Positions 34,370 to 46,000 of a stretch of DNA of 64,000 nt are shown here, piece after piece (position 1 is the stretch's first letter; each line of letters opens with the position of its first letter). The notes beneath the pieces were generated by a model. The model was not told the DNA's origin. It saw only the letters and a program-made list of their open reading frames with translations, and did no database searches. The DNA comes from Anaspis maculata (Eukaryota; Arthropoda; Insecta; Coleoptera; Scraptiidae). A program made the position numbers and the translations under genes. The stretch spans positions 4,798,501-4,862,500 of the forward strand of contig OX421964.1 in the NCBI GenBank assembly GCA_949128115.1. The letters run 5' to 3'.

Positions 34370-36800
34370 AATCCAGCAGTGAAAGCTGTGCCTCAAGTAT
34401 TTGGGTGATTGGGAAGCACGAACCAAAGAGGTACATACTGAAACCCCCCTAACTCTTTAGCTTCTGCGCCTGTATGGATAGGCAACCCAACATACTCCAA
34501 ATTAATCCAACTTATTTGAATTAAATCACTTTTCCCGCTCTTGGGACTGCTTGGCCGGTGATCGTCTAGTATCAGGACACCATCCTGTTGTGCATCCTTC
34601 TTGTGGTTCGAGGATAGAGATCCTGGGCGTGTTGAGATCGAATTAAACTCTAGTTTGAACGCAGTAAGACACAAAATTAGTTGTAACATAAAGTCGTTAT
34701 ATTGTCTTCTATTTACATGTCAAAGTGTTTAAATAAAGGCTCGTTCCTATACCTGACTCTACCTCAACGCTGGTAACTAAGATAGCTGAGTTTTCTAAGT
34801 GTTCCCTAAGAGATGAGTTTCCCCTAATAATTATTTCAAAGCCATCGAACATCAATACCCCGATGACCACCTGATTCTACACCTTGACCAACATTTAAAC
34901 TTTGTGTGGGGCGTGGTTCGAAATTCTTATCGTGGATCCATCAGACTGAACATTTAAGTTAGTGTTATAGGTTATGTTAGGGTTAGGCCCAGCGTCTAGA
35001 CACCGAAAAAGGGTTTGAGTGACTTTTGCGAGCGATGGGAACTCCCCCCTCTCTTTTCTGTTGTTCCCCTGTTCCCTACAATCTAAGTTCGTGGGCCGGT
35101 GTGTGCGGGGCTCCTCCTATTATGAATCTCTTTTCAAAGGCTGCGTCTCTTATTCTCTGGACTATTCTTTTTGCATGACTCTTTTTAGGCTATGGTAATC
35201 TTTTGCCCGTTTTGGAAGGGATTGGATATGGCCCGGTGCCTTTGTGGAGAACTGGACCTATTTTCACCTTGAATTGCCCTTGAAGCTTAGAAGGATTTCA
35301 CGACCGCGAGTGTCTATAGCCGGAAATGTACAACCAAATTTCACCCTTCTAAAAACTTCGGAACCAATGGTGTACGCGAACAATTACTCAAGTCAAGGTA
35401 CAAACTCTCCCACGTGAAGACCCTTTGGATTGAACCCCATTCTGTTGTGTGTGAAGTGAACCCCATTGTTGCTAAAAACCTACTAAGGTGCTCGCCGACG
35501 AACTAAAGCGAGAAGGCTTCGAAACAACTATTATTCCCTATGAATAAATATCAGATCGCTAACCAACTATTGAGCCGTAACAATTCATTATAGGTACAAA
35601 TTTATCGAAGCGTCGCGTCGTCGAATGTCCAGGGAATTATCAGAACCGCTCTCCATCTCACGATTAAGCAATCTTCATTAACTTCATGGGAATACTGCAA
35701 CAAATTAAGTAGTGTTACGCGACCCCAAACCAGACGTCCCTCTAGGTGAAACTCCTCTCCATAACTTCCGTCATTTAATAATAATTCTCTGGTACTTAAT
35801 AACCCAACCAACATGGAAATCTAAGTAACTGCAGTTGCACGCTAAAACAAAGTCATATTAGTCTCACGGAAGGGGGGGGGGGGTCGTTGTCCTAAACCGA
35901 TTATTATTAACAATTGCTACTCTAGGACAGGGTCCGAACCCTGGTTTCAACAAACGCGATTTTAGTTCTTTTCAGTTCCTATCCGTTTCGCGATTCTCCA
36001 AACTCAGCAGCGCGTATTCAGAAGTGTCGTTCAAAACTCTGTCGAAGTTCCAACCCCACCCCCTGGACTGCGGGTACCACCCACTGAGAAGTTGAAGTCT
36101 ACCCCGTGTCGATCGTGGCTTTCTAGGACATTGCAAATCTCAATCGTAGGCCGTCTACCCCACCCCACAAGATCGCTCCTTTTCCACCGCGAGGTACCGT
36201 TCGTCAATTACAAGCATCCACTCCTGAAGCCTAGCTGAACCGAAGCAGGACAAGACGCACCCCGCGAGGAGGCCCAGACGCAGCCAGTGAACTGTCAGGA
36301 ACCACCCCCAATAAAGGCCATGACGCATCGCCTGTGAAGGCCAGGACACAACGCTAAAGAAGGCCCCGACGCGTCCAGTAGAAGGCCTGGACACAACCCC
36401 GAAAGGAGGCCCAGACGCAGCCAGTGAACTGTCAGGAACCAACTCCAACGAGGCCATGACGCATCGCCAGTGAAGGCCAGGACACAGTACTAAAGGAAGC
36501 CCCGACCCGTCCAGTAGAAGGCCTGGACACAACCCCGAAAGGAGGCCCTGGCTCGCCACGGAGGAGCTTTTTGTCAGGGACAGATTACAAGTGCTCGATG
36601 CAGGTTCCTCTTCCAACAGGCAGCGTTCTGTGTGAAGGGTTACAACCCCATGGATATGAAATTATACAATCTCTTCGAAGGCAAAAGACGCACTCAGGTT
36701 TACCTCGGTTACTCGCGATACCCACACGGTCCAAAGGCTCTGGCTTTAGCTTAAAAACTCCTTGGTAAAAGACGTCTCCCAAAGTACAACGCAATTAATC
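34370..36800 (-). repeat. Repeat family copy B (inverted relative to copy A)
   Basis: 34480-35400 is the diverged reverse complement of 26400-25535, and 35850-35955 that of 25200-25077 (both carry a GGTTCGGACCC-type motif next to a C- or G-run). 36200-36560 is a minisatellite of different sequence (GAGGCCCAGACGCAGCCAGT, TCCAGTAGAAGGCCTGGACA repeated). No coding capacity recognised. Confidence 0.6.
36200..36560. repeat. GC-rich minisatellite with two long repeats
   Basis: AGGCCCAGACGCAGCCAGTG occurs near 36268 and 36406. The following ~140 bp recur in the same order (GCCATGACGCATCGCC, GAAGGCCAGGACACA, CCCGACGCGTCCAGTAGAAG), so it is an approximately 140-bp unit repeated twice. Confidence 0.8.
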
Positions 36801-37660
36801 CCGGAGCAGAAATGAGGTGCGCACCGGTGCGAAATCCAACAAGCTTGATACTAATTTTCACACGAACGCGAGCAAATGTGCAATTCCGGTGTTTAGAAAT
36901 ATGGGATGAACAATCATGCGCGAGTGGTGTGCCGACTGCAACTCCCGATGATGAAGAGCTTGATGTAGACGGGCAAATCACATCTAATCCTACCACGGCG
37001 CGGATGGAAATCTCTTCGATGGCGGGCTGGACTGTGCCACTGGCGCGTGTGGCGATGAGCGTATTGGTAATCAGACGTCGGAAATTTTGTCGCGCATTTA
37101 ATTTGGGAACGCCGATATGCGGGCTATGGCACACGAGGAGGCCGCGAAATTCCGAGGTGCGGCGGAGCACACGGACATCGGCTCGCCTACGGTGTGGGAT
37201 TGAGAATGCCATAAGAATTATAGCTAAATTGTTTTATACCAGGTCTCGAACTTTCTATGTGTCCATTACACGGCTAGCGACATCTTTTAACCATGTGGTG
37301 AACTTGCATCGCACGCTCAATTCCCAATACACTTATTGATTTTTCCTTCGCGTGATTTGGATCCCGTACAAACGGTGGGCTTCAATACCTAGCCCCTCAC
37401 AAGTCATATCACTCCAGCAATGCCGGGAATGTAAACCCCCAACATCCAGGTGAAGTTTGGTGGCAAAGTCCAGGCCCAATTTCGTCGGAAAATATAAATT
37501 TTCACCACCATCCTGTGCAGGTAACCTAACATGCTTGGCTTGCTTTTTCACAAAAGAACACTTTTTCACGAGAACTTATTTTGCAGACGCCTTAAGGACT
37601 TTGCTTTGAACTTATTACAAAGGTTTCAAACTCAAACTCGAAAAGGTAGCTGAGAAAAAA
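36801..37660. other. GC-richer segment of unknown nature
   Basis: Open frames of 175 codons (plus, 36812-37339) and 153 codons (minus, 36751-37212) overlap. Neither has a motif I recognise. It lies between inverted copy B and direct copy C of the repeat family, so it may be the centre of that inverted pair. Confidence 0.35.
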
Positions 37661-38485
37661 AATGCAGAAACTGGAACTCAATAAGTGCCCTGTAGGGTTG
37701 TCCCCGAACATTATTTGCTTCAAATTTGGCGGGCAATTCTGGACTGTTAGCAACATTGCTGTGACGTCAATGGAAATGCCTAATAGCTTTTGTGCGTTTC
37801 AAGTGTCTATGGTTTCGAAGTGCATTCATTCGGGATTTGCCTACATCTCCTGGTATCTGCTCCGCCATCGGTACAGTCACAGTTGAGCCTCGTCCTTTAA
37901 TGGATATCTTTCACAAAATAATTATTCGAGGTCTTTTGGTAAGTTGCATTGTGTCTGTGGTAATAAGACAGCCAGACCTGGTGGAAGAGTTCTAGAATTT
38001 TACGCTCTGCTAAATTTTGAGAATCGCCAAAAAAATACTTAGGTATTGAAAATCACCAGATTCGCGCTTGTTATTATCAGGGTTCGGACTCTTTCGTAGA
38101 GTTGCAGTTGTTAATAATGCAACAAAGACTCCCCTTTCTTTGAAATTAATGACTTTGTTCCAGCGTGCAACTGCAATTATTCAAATTTTTACGTTGAATA
38201 GATTTTCAAGCATAAGAGGATTATCAACGACAAATGCCATGCAGGGGAACTCCACCTAGAGGAACGTCCGGTTTGATCTCGCGGAACTAATTAATTTATT
38301 GCAGCATTCACCTGGAATTCATGGAGGTAGCCTTCTCGTGAAATGTGAAATCTATCGAGAACTGGTCGTATAATTGCTTGAACACTTGACGGCGCGACGA
38401 TTCAAGAAACTTGTAGCAGTAATGAATTATTAGGGCTCAATAATTAGTAGGCGATCTGCTATTTATATTAAACATATCTGAATAT

Positions 38486-39578
38486 ACAATGTGTTTGCAA
38501 ACTTGGGGTGGAAAATTGAGCCGCAGTTACAGAAATGCTTTGAAAGTACCTATCAGAAAAATGTTGAAAAAAAAGGATTTCTATTTTTGAAAATATGGAA
38601 GGTCAAAAGGTGGTCCTTCGGCGCCTCTATTTTCGTTATTCTGGAAGATTCCAGTAAACTCTTCTCAGCAGATCAAAAATCAATGTTTTTGAACTAATCA
38701 CTAATCACTAAAGGGTGATCCAACTCGAGCTTTACAATAGCAATGCTGAATCTTTCCAAAACGGTGAGATATTTGTTCATCTCACAGTGATATGTGTACA
38801 CAAAGAACATGTACAAAGTGGACCATGGACCAATAACGGCCAATAAACGTTATACAATAGAAATATGGGTGTTCGAAAAAGTTCATATTGTGGTCGTCGA
38901 GAATTTTTGGATTTTCAAAATCGACATGTAAGCGAAGCAATCTAAGGTTTGATGTTAGCTACAGACCCAGTTTTGCTCGAATATCTGGATCAAATTCCAA
39001 ATTACGCGTTCAGGAAGTCGATTTCGAAAAACCAAAAAGTTGACGTCGACTACAATTGCCTTTTCCCGAACACCCATAGGTACTTCCATTTTACAGCGTT
39101 TATTGGTCATTATTGGTCCATGGTCTACTTTTTACATGTTCCTTGTGTACAAATATCACTTTGAGATGGACAAATAACTGACTGTTTTTTAAATATTTAG
39201 CAATGTCTTGTAAAGCTCAAGTTGGATCACCCTTTATTTGTGATATTTGTTGCTCTACATCAGTTTCATAACCTCTAGGCCTTTTTGAGGCAAAATAGAT
39301 TGTCATGATTCATGACCCACCCTGTACACTGAATAAAATACAAAACACATCCAAAAGTTGAAAAAATTCGCTTTTTGGTCTGATGGATCTGATCGAAAGA
39401 GTTCCCTAAAATCTTCCAAACTAACTAAAATGGAAGGGGTCGAAGGACCACCTTTTGACCCTCCGTATTTCCAAAAATAGGAATCATGAATTTCTTTGAA
39501 GAATATTTTTCTGGCACTTTTGGAACGTTTCTCTAACTGCGACTCAATTTTCTACCCCAAGTTTGCAAACACCCTGTA
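38486..39578. mobile_element. Fold-back element with CAGGGTG-type ends
   Basis: The left end TATACAATGTGTTTGCAAAC and right end GTTTGCAAACACCCTGTATA are inverted. The arms continue with AAGGTCAAAAGGTGGTCCTT (38608) mirrored by AAGGACCACCTTTTGACC (39442). The left terminal motif has decayed from CAGGGTG to CAATGTG. A younger palindrome sits at its centre. Confidence 0.8.
38711..39234. mobile_element. Nested palindromic MITE, TA target
   Basis: The ends AAGGGTGATCCAACTCGAGC and GCTCAAGTTGGATCACCCTT are inverted repeats flanked by TA. The interior is palindromic around about 38970 (GGACCATGGACCAATAA mirrored by TTATTGGTCCATGG). Confidence 0.8.
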
Positions 39579-40460
39579 TAGGAATCAGTAATTCTTTTGA
39601 AGCCCTTTCGCGTTAGTTCGTCGGCCAGCACCTTTAGGATCAACCTCGGAATCAACAATGGGTCTTTTGAACACAAAACAGTACGGGGCGCAATCAAGAA
39701 GATTTTTACGTGAAAGTTAGTACCATAACTTAAGTAATTGTTCACATACACCAATGGTTCCAAAAATTTTAGAAGGGTGGAATTGAGTTCAATATTTTTG
39801 GTCATAGACACCAGTGTTTGCTATATCCTTCTTAGCATGAAGGGCAATAATTCAAGAATGAAAATAGGTCCAGTTCTCCACAAAGACAAAACCACATCTA
39901 ATCCCTTCCAAAACTGGTGAGAGAAATCATAGCCTGGAAAGAGCAAAGCAAACAGAATAGTCCAGATATAAGAGACGCAGCCTTCAAAAAGAGATTCATG
40001 ATAGGAGGAGTTCCGCACACATGGGCCCACGAACTTAGATTGTAAGGAACAGGGTAAGAAAAGAGGAAAGAAAGAAGAAGTTCTCACTCGCTGGCAAAGT
40101 TCATTCACTAATTCTGCAGTGTCTAGAATGTGGGCCTAACCCTAACCATAACCCCTAACACTAACTCAAATGTTGAATTTGATGTTTAAACCCAATGGGA
40201 ATTTCGAACCACGCTACCCAAATAAGGTTTAAATATTGGTTAAGGTGTAGAATCAGGTGCTCGTCGGAGTATTGATGTGTGACGGCTTTGAAATACCTGA
40301 TTATCAGGGAATAGTTATCTTTTAGGGAACAATAATTTAGGAAACTTAGCTATCCTAGGTAACAGCGTTGAGGTAGGGTTAGGTCGATCCTTTATTCAAC
40401 CACTTCAACATGTATACATATTATATAAGTCAATACAATGATTTCATATATCACAACTAA

Positions 40461-42072
40461 TTTATGTGTCTTATTGTGTCCAAATAACATTCAATCGCCA
40501 GTGTCAAGATCCTATCTGGAGAGGTAACTATCTGGAATAAATAGTTTCTAGATCTCGCTCACATTCAAAGCTATTGGTCCGCGAGTGTAGCTTAATCGAA
40601 TAGACAATTTTGTTGTATCTTTTCTTGTAATTTTCAGGAAAATGGCATGAAGAGTTGATCTTTTGGATCATGATTATAATAAGTGTTGGAAATATTAAGA
40701 GAGACTTTAACAGTCTGTACCTATAGCTTATTCTTCTTTGGTAAGAATTGAAATCATATGGGTACTATCGTTCCTTTTGTAGTTAGTTGTTGATTTATCA
40801 TCTTTTCCGAAATTTCCTTTTCACTTTTCACCGATAAATCACTCCAATAATCTCGTGTACAAATGATTGGTATATTCCTCTAGCAAAAGCATTCAATCAA
40901 TTTGTTGCCTTTGACAGAAGCTTCGATTGAGAAATGTGGGTATCATGATATGATATTGTTACGAGCAGCGATTCCGTGCATTCTGGTGAACATGCGATCT
41001 TTCTAGATTCTTCTATCCATTAGATCGCGGTGTAGATACAACTGCAGAGCTCTGGACGTTTCCAGCATATAGTGATAACTTGGCATTGGGAACTTTCAAT
41101 GATCGGTCAAGACACATCTGCTCATTTTGGCGGAGGCGCCGGTTCTAGAGCACGGCAGAATTTTACGCGAAAGGTGTGTGATAATTAGGGAGTCATCTTG
41201 GAATCGTAAGCCGAGGTCACTGAAGAAACTGCTTGAGAATGTATGGAACATTTTTAGTGAATCAGTGGGACCTATATAAGGCCTCAATAGTCGCCTCACG
41301 AGCAGTATTGAATTAGAATGCGAAATGGTAGCGAGCAGATTAAAAGCAAAGTACCTGCGATATTTCCAAGTAGATAACTGTTGGTTGTATTTATTTTAGT
41401 ACGCAGTAATAAATAGAGTGTGTTTTCAAACGATGGTCTCAATTATATTCGAACCCGTACGCGAAATATGTAACAATATTTTTACCAGGCAGTCATCTGA
41501 AATTTTAATTAATAATAGTAACTGGACGGTTATTCTTGGAAATGTGAATATCAGTTTCATTCTACTCAGGTACTTGATTCACTTCGCGTTGAATTCCATG
41601 AATTTTTGTGCTCATACAATTTATCTGCGTGTCACTGGAATGTATTTCAACTCAACAATATGAAATTCAATGCATATAATATTTTAAGTTGAAAATTATC
41701 AACAATTTCTCATCCAACGTGCTCGGTCAGTCGTCAAAATCGTCAAATTATTTCCACAATACATTTCACTACCTACCCATATATCAACAATAGGCAATAA
41801 ATGATTCACGGTCCAAATTTTGATAGCATGATACAACCTTTTAAAAGTTATCACCAGGTGTTTACTGGACAAGTATTATAGGTGGTATATTGAACGTACA
41901 TGAAATGTCAACTAGAATTCCTATTTTTATGTGATCTTCCAGTGCTTTTCATGACAACTGCTATTGTTTTTATGATGCGCTTGAAGCTATCTCTTCAGCT
42001 ATCCGTCTCCAACAAAAATACGTTTTACCAACAAAACCAATTGATTATTTTCCAAGTCCAGAAGAAGTCAAC
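40461..42072. other. No coding sequence recognised
   Basis: Only short frames. It contains a possible core promoter at about 41274 (separate entry). Confidence 0.4.
41274..41307 (+). promoter_or_regulatory. Possible core promoter (TATA + initiator-like)
   Basis: TATATAA at 41274-41280 is followed about 25 bp later by GAGCAGT (41301-41307), which resembles an arthropod initiator. It could serve the exon-like segments starting at 42073 if there is a 5' UTR intron. This rests on spacing alone. Confidence 0.22.
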
Positions 42073-42249
42073 ATGGAGACCATCATCGTAGTAGCGATGG
42101 TCTTGACTGTGGCAGTTGCGGTAAGTTATGTTTTCAATTGTTTTTTTCATTTTCTCTCATTTGTCCTCGCATTTGCTTAAACTATCGTCTCTTTTTGTAG
42201 GTACAGCACACGGCAGACTCAAATGGCCAGAGGAAAGCTTCTTCTAAAC
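42073..42249 (+). CDS. Putative first exons of a secreted-protein gene
   Basis: Exon 1 (42073-42120) begins in a good context (GTCAACATGG) and encodes METIIVVAMVLTVAVA, which looks like a signal-peptide core. It ends at a strong donor (GCG|GTAAGTTATG). Exon 2 (42201-42249) follows an acceptor (CTCTTTTTGTAG), encodes VQHTADSNGQRKASSK in phase, and ends at AAAC|GTAAGAAC. I do not recognise the protein. The next exon could be 44310-44415, which fits in phase (next entry). This is a candidate host gene. The risk is that short splice-like signals arise by chance. Confidence 0.35.
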
Positions 42250-43560
42250 GTAAGAACAGTGCAGCAATGACCTTGATCTTCTTTCAATCAAGTGACACAT
42301 TCTCTAGCAGGAAGTGGAGGAATGTAGCGGCTCTTATTATCACGAGCTTTTTCAAAAGCTATAACTCGATCATGCTATTTAAAGTTTTGGTTACCTATCT
42401 GTCTTCCCACAGTTTTTGTAATAGTAGTTTGCGACACGAGTTGGCTGTTACATTCGTAGTTTTCAGACACGAAGCCAGCCCTATAAGAGGCTGACCGTGG
42501 GTTCCACAAAACAGATAATACGAGATTAGTTGATTTGCGATTTTTGTTTGTCAATTTGTAGCTGACTGATCAATGAAAATGGTGGTTTATCCCTCAATAA
42601 TGGAAAGATGATGGGTCTAGTACAGATTTCAGGCATTTTTTGTGAGTAATCACCCAGCATTCAGCATAAAAATGTTCAGTTAATCTGCAATCAGCCTTGA
42701 TCGCTGATCATCTTTTTTGTGGAACTGACGGTGAGTGTCTGAAAGAATCTTGTGTAACCAGCCACGATTGTTGTAAACTATTTTACTTGTTCTTCCCATT
42801 GCAATCGTATAATTTTTGCAATGTTAGAGGTTATTTTGACAAGTGTCAACTTCGAGGTCAACTTGAAATCCATATAGTGGAAAAAAAGGTTGATACATGA
42901 TGGCGACAACCCCCTCTGGAGCCCTAGGGTTCAAACTTGGCCCCCATACAATCCATACAACCCTCCCAGGGGCTCCGTAACCTCTTAGCTAAGGCCGTTT
43001 TGTCACCATGGTGTTGAAGCCAGATGTAAACGCAGACCCTCGTATCAATACAGGTCCCCTTACGTGGGGGGCTACTACTAAGACACAGTTGACACCCGAT
43101 GTCTTTCTGGTCCCCTCAAACGATCAAACTTTCGCTTCAACAGATGTCAATTTCAGCTGAAATTCCTAATTTTTTTTGTAAAATGAGTCTCAAATCTCTA
43201 TTTTTTGAAATAATATTTGACAATGTCAACCGACCAATCAAAACTGTTTGGCATTGAAAAATAGTTATCATGGCGGTTAGCTTAGCTGTAATCATTTTAT
43301 TCGCTTAACTTATTCAAGAATTCAAAACTCGGAGTAAAAAATCTCTTACTTCCAGACGTTGTATTTCGAGAACGATATTTTAGTACAGAGAGACGGTTAG
43401 TATGTCTGAGAATTCAACAGGCTACAAAATATCTTATGTGCAATTTTTTTCTCACGTTACTACAAATCGCTGTACTACCTAGTTCAAGACAAAGCATTTC
43501 TGGCGACAGGGATGGCAGCTATCGTATTTGTTATGGTATGACAAATGGGTCAAGGTCAAG
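42250..43560. other. No gene recognised
   Basis: Would be intronic if the exon model at 42073 is right. A GC-richer patch at 42900-43120 (GACAACCCCCTCTGGAGCCC) has no visible coding meaning. Confidence 0.35.
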
Positions 43561-43589
43561 CATTTTACAGAGCTTCATTATCTAGTCCA

Positions 43590-43990
43590 TACTCAGGGCA
43601 CTGCGTGTGATGTGGTTTGCTACATTGATGATGTCATCATTATCGGCGAAAACGAAGATCAGTGTATGGCCAGGTTGTAGGTACATGGTCATGGATAATC
43701 ACCACATCAAGATAAACTGGGAAAGTTGGAATGCTTCAAGCTTGGGTACCTTGAGTTCAACTAAGGGTTCACAGCGAGAGATGATACCAACTCAAGACAA
43801 ACCAGAAGCCATTCATAATTGACCGAACCGATAAATAAGGGAAATAAATTTTCATTCATTAATAAAAATATCACACAGCTGAAGTCGCACCTGACGTTGC
43901 CGAGTTTATACATATGCGAACATAAGTCTGATGTCTTTGTCTCTCCTGCAACCGTTCAATCGACTTCTATAGACGAAACATCAGACTCAA
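43590..43990 (+). pseudogene. Ty3/gypsy-like reverse transcriptase fragment
   Basis: VVCYIDDVIIIGENEDQC (about 43611-43664) holds the YIDD active-site box of LTR-retrotransposon RT, followed by positions that normally read as the RT thumb (WESWNASSLGTL region). The frame is broken by stops soon after, and no LTR, protease or integrase is nearby. It is a small relic, perhaps lying in an intron of the putative host gene. Confidence 0.65.
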
Positions 43991-44309
43991 CTCCAGCTTG
44001 TTAGAAGAAACAAAGAAGAAATCTCGACTCGCCATTTGCTAATTATTACACTGCGAGCAAGATTTGCCATCACAGTTGGTAACAGACGCTTCATCAGTAT
44101 ATTCTGTGATTAGATATTCGAAATCATTACAGATGCCCAGGTGGTAATCTTTGCAACACTCCAATGCAGTGTGAAACAGTCTCAATAGGGGGAAAGTTGA
44201 TGAATCGTGTACGTACATGAGGCTGTACGAAGTAGATTTGTGCTTTTATTTGTAATAAATATTTTCAATGAACATTGAACATGGTTTGAATGCTATTCAA
44301 AACTTTCAG

Positions 44310-44415
44310 CTACCAAAGCCGCTACTCGTCCAGACTTCATCAGCTGGATTCTGCAGAGAGACCACGGTGGCGGGGGAAGCCATTCTGATAGAGGCGAAAT
44401 CGGGAAAAGAAGCGG
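44310..44415 (+). CDS. Putative exon (first copy of duplicated block)
   Basis: An acceptor-like AACTTTCAG precedes it and a donor AAGCG|GGTGAGC follows. It is in phase with the putative exon 2 at 42249. Two frames are open. In one, GEAILIEAKSGKEAG matches GEAILMEAKSEKTG at 45279-45317 with mostly synonymous third-base changes. In the other, GGGGSHSDRGEIGKR matches GAGGSHSDGGKIRKN. The first looks more constrained. The product is not recognised. Confidence 0.3.
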
Positions 44416-44640
44416 GTGAGCTTGTCAAGGTTTTGTTGAAAAATGTCTCCACGTGATAGGAGATTAAGCGTTAAAAAATGACATAACTAAAAGTAAGAGT
44501 GAACAGTATTATATTACAGATCGAGACGGGAAATGCTTTATAGGTACTCTAAGAGCAAAGAGAACCCATTATTCTGAAATTCTTGTTTTAAAGCTACCAT
44601 TCCTTTTTATTCCCGCAGAGTAGGTAGTAAGCTAGTCACT
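44355..44640 (+). repeat. Direct duplication, copy 1 (copy 2 at 45265-45545)
   Basis: GGGGGAAGCCATTCTGAT, CACGTGATAGG, GATTAAGCGTTA, CTAAAGCTACCATT and a later CCCGCAGAGTA occur in both copies in the same order. This is a ~285-bp segmental duplication that includes the exon end, the donor and downstream intron, with an offset of about 910 bp. Confidence 0.85.
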
Positions 44641-44940
44641 TCCTGTCCTCTTGAATGGTATGTAATGAATCAATTATTATCATAGTGACTGTGGAGTTAG
44701 AGTTACAGATAAGTGAAGTTAGATTACATTAGGCCAGGTTGATCAAAGGCGCTGCAATCGGCAGTTGCTTTTGAGTAACTATTGTTGTGCATGGTCGTTC
44801 TACGGACTGATATACACTTATTAGTACCAGTTTATAGAACACTATCAGAATTTAAATAGGGGCCGAACTCTAAAACATGAAGAGGGTTTGATGACTCGTT
44901 CTTCTTTGGTAGATTTTGGGGCGCGGGTTTGAACAATCAG

Positions 44941-45090
44941 GAACCAGAAGATGATGAAGATGATGGTGAGAATCGGACGCCGTCGAGTCAAGTCGATCCG
45001 TCCCAGACGGTTCCGGAACTCCTCCAAGCTCAAGTGTCTGACCAAGGAAGTCAAATGGCGGCTGGTGGATATCATCCTGGACAGTACCAG
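44941..45090 (+). CDS. Putative acidic, Gln-rich exon
   Basis: An acceptor-like GAACAATCAG precedes it and a strong donor TACCAG|GTGAGT closes it. The open frame (EPEDDEDDGENRTPSSQ ... MAAGGYHPGQYQ) is 50 codons, phase 0, and would splice in phase into the poly-Q frame of the next segment. The polypyrimidine tract before the acceptor is weak. Unrecognised. Confidence 0.3.
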
Positions 45091-45198
45091 GTGAGTAACT
45101 CTAGCTCACGGATGACTGACGAGTGGCTCTTGAAGTTTGGCTACTCATGGTGAGGGATAAGGCAATAATATGAAGTCTGTATTTGATATCTACAATAG

Positions 45199-45239
<41 letters not shown>

Positions 45240-45314
45240 GCAGCAAGAGCAAAAACTTGAAGACCTTGGTGCCGGGGGAAGCCATTCTGATGGAGGCAAA
45301 ATCAGAAAAAACAG
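45199..45314 (+). CDS. Putative exon with CAG/CAA repeat (second copy of duplicated block)
   Basis: A (CAG/CAA)n tract of about 50 bp (45199-45246) reads as poly-Gln in the phase set by the preceding exon, then EQKLEDLGAGGSHSDGG. In another frame it is a Ser/Asn run and then LVPGEAILMEAKSEKTG. The donor is ACAG|GTGAGC. It is homologous to 44355-44415. The true frame cannot be decided by eye. Confidence 0.3.
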
Positions 45315-45638
45315 GTGAGCTTGACAAGATTTCATTAGAAATTGTCCTCACGTGATAGGTGATTAAGCGTTACAGAATGACGTAATTCAAAGGAAGAGTA
45401 AAGTTGTGACAGTATTATATAACATACCGGGAAGGCAAATGCACCATTAGGTACTTCTAAGGGCAAAGAGAGCTCATTGTTCCGAAGTTCTTGTTCTAAA
45501 GCTACCATTTCTTCATCTTCCCGCAGAGTACGTGATAAGTGAGGTGATAAGTTAGTCACTTCTGCTGCAATCGTCAATTGATTCCAATGAGTCGAAGTTT
45601 TGGGCCCCACGAGGCCCTTATGACTGTTTCATCATTTT

Positions 45639-45995
45639 TTGGTCATATATTGGAAAGGTGTCAATCTTCAAATAGGCAAAGTTACAGAGAACAGTCATGT
45701 GGGGACCATCATTAAAAAGATTTTTTTCTTCTCCACTATCCCAGGTTATTATGATACCATAAATCGTACAGATGTTATCGCTTGGAATGGCCTGAAAGTT
45801 GCTACTCGTGGTATCGCGATGCTATCCGGCAAGATTGTCATATAGACCAATGCCCTGATTCCGAAATGTGTCTCTCCGATGGTAACTCCTTCGCAGATGC
45901 CTACAGGGTGATCAAAATCGAGAAATTCTGTTTTATGAACCAAAATAGATCGGAACATGAAAATTATCACACATGCTCCTTATCTGATGCTTATT
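45639..45995 (+). CDS. Putative downstream exon(s), frame uncertain
   Basis: A long pyrimidine tract and acceptor (CTTCTCCACTATCCCAG, to 45744) and a second AG at 45771 precede open frames. One frame (45639-45845) contains VGTIIKKI and DVIAWNGLKV, which loosely resembles the core of a PDZ domain. The other (from 45772) is cysteine-rich: CYRLEWPESCYSWYRDAI, then DCHIDQCPDSEMCLS. The second fits in phase after 45314. The two readings are mutually exclusive. I cannot name the protein. Confidence 0.25.
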
Positions 45996-46000
45996 AATAG

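Larger units (their letters stand above)
37700..40460 (+). repeat. Repeat family copy C (direct relative to copy A), interrupted
   Basis: 37740-37990, 38066-38210 and 39600-40450 match 24700-24960, 25077-25200 and 25500-26160 in the same order. A fold-back element (38486-39578) interrupts it at the place where copy A has only ACACCCTGTATAG (about 25399). Confidence 0.6.

Noticed and set aside
35602..35814. 70-codon minus-strand ORF with protein-like composition
   Set aside because: It lies inside repeat copy B. I could not match it to a known family or to the other copies, so it is not supportable as a gene.
36155..36616. 153-codon ORF on the minus strand
   Set aside because: It lies over the ~140-bp repeat at 36200-36560 and repeats itself accordingly. 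No family resemblance.
45141..45335. Cys-rich minus-strand ORF (poly-Cys)
   Set aside because: It is the complement of the CAG/CAA repeat.
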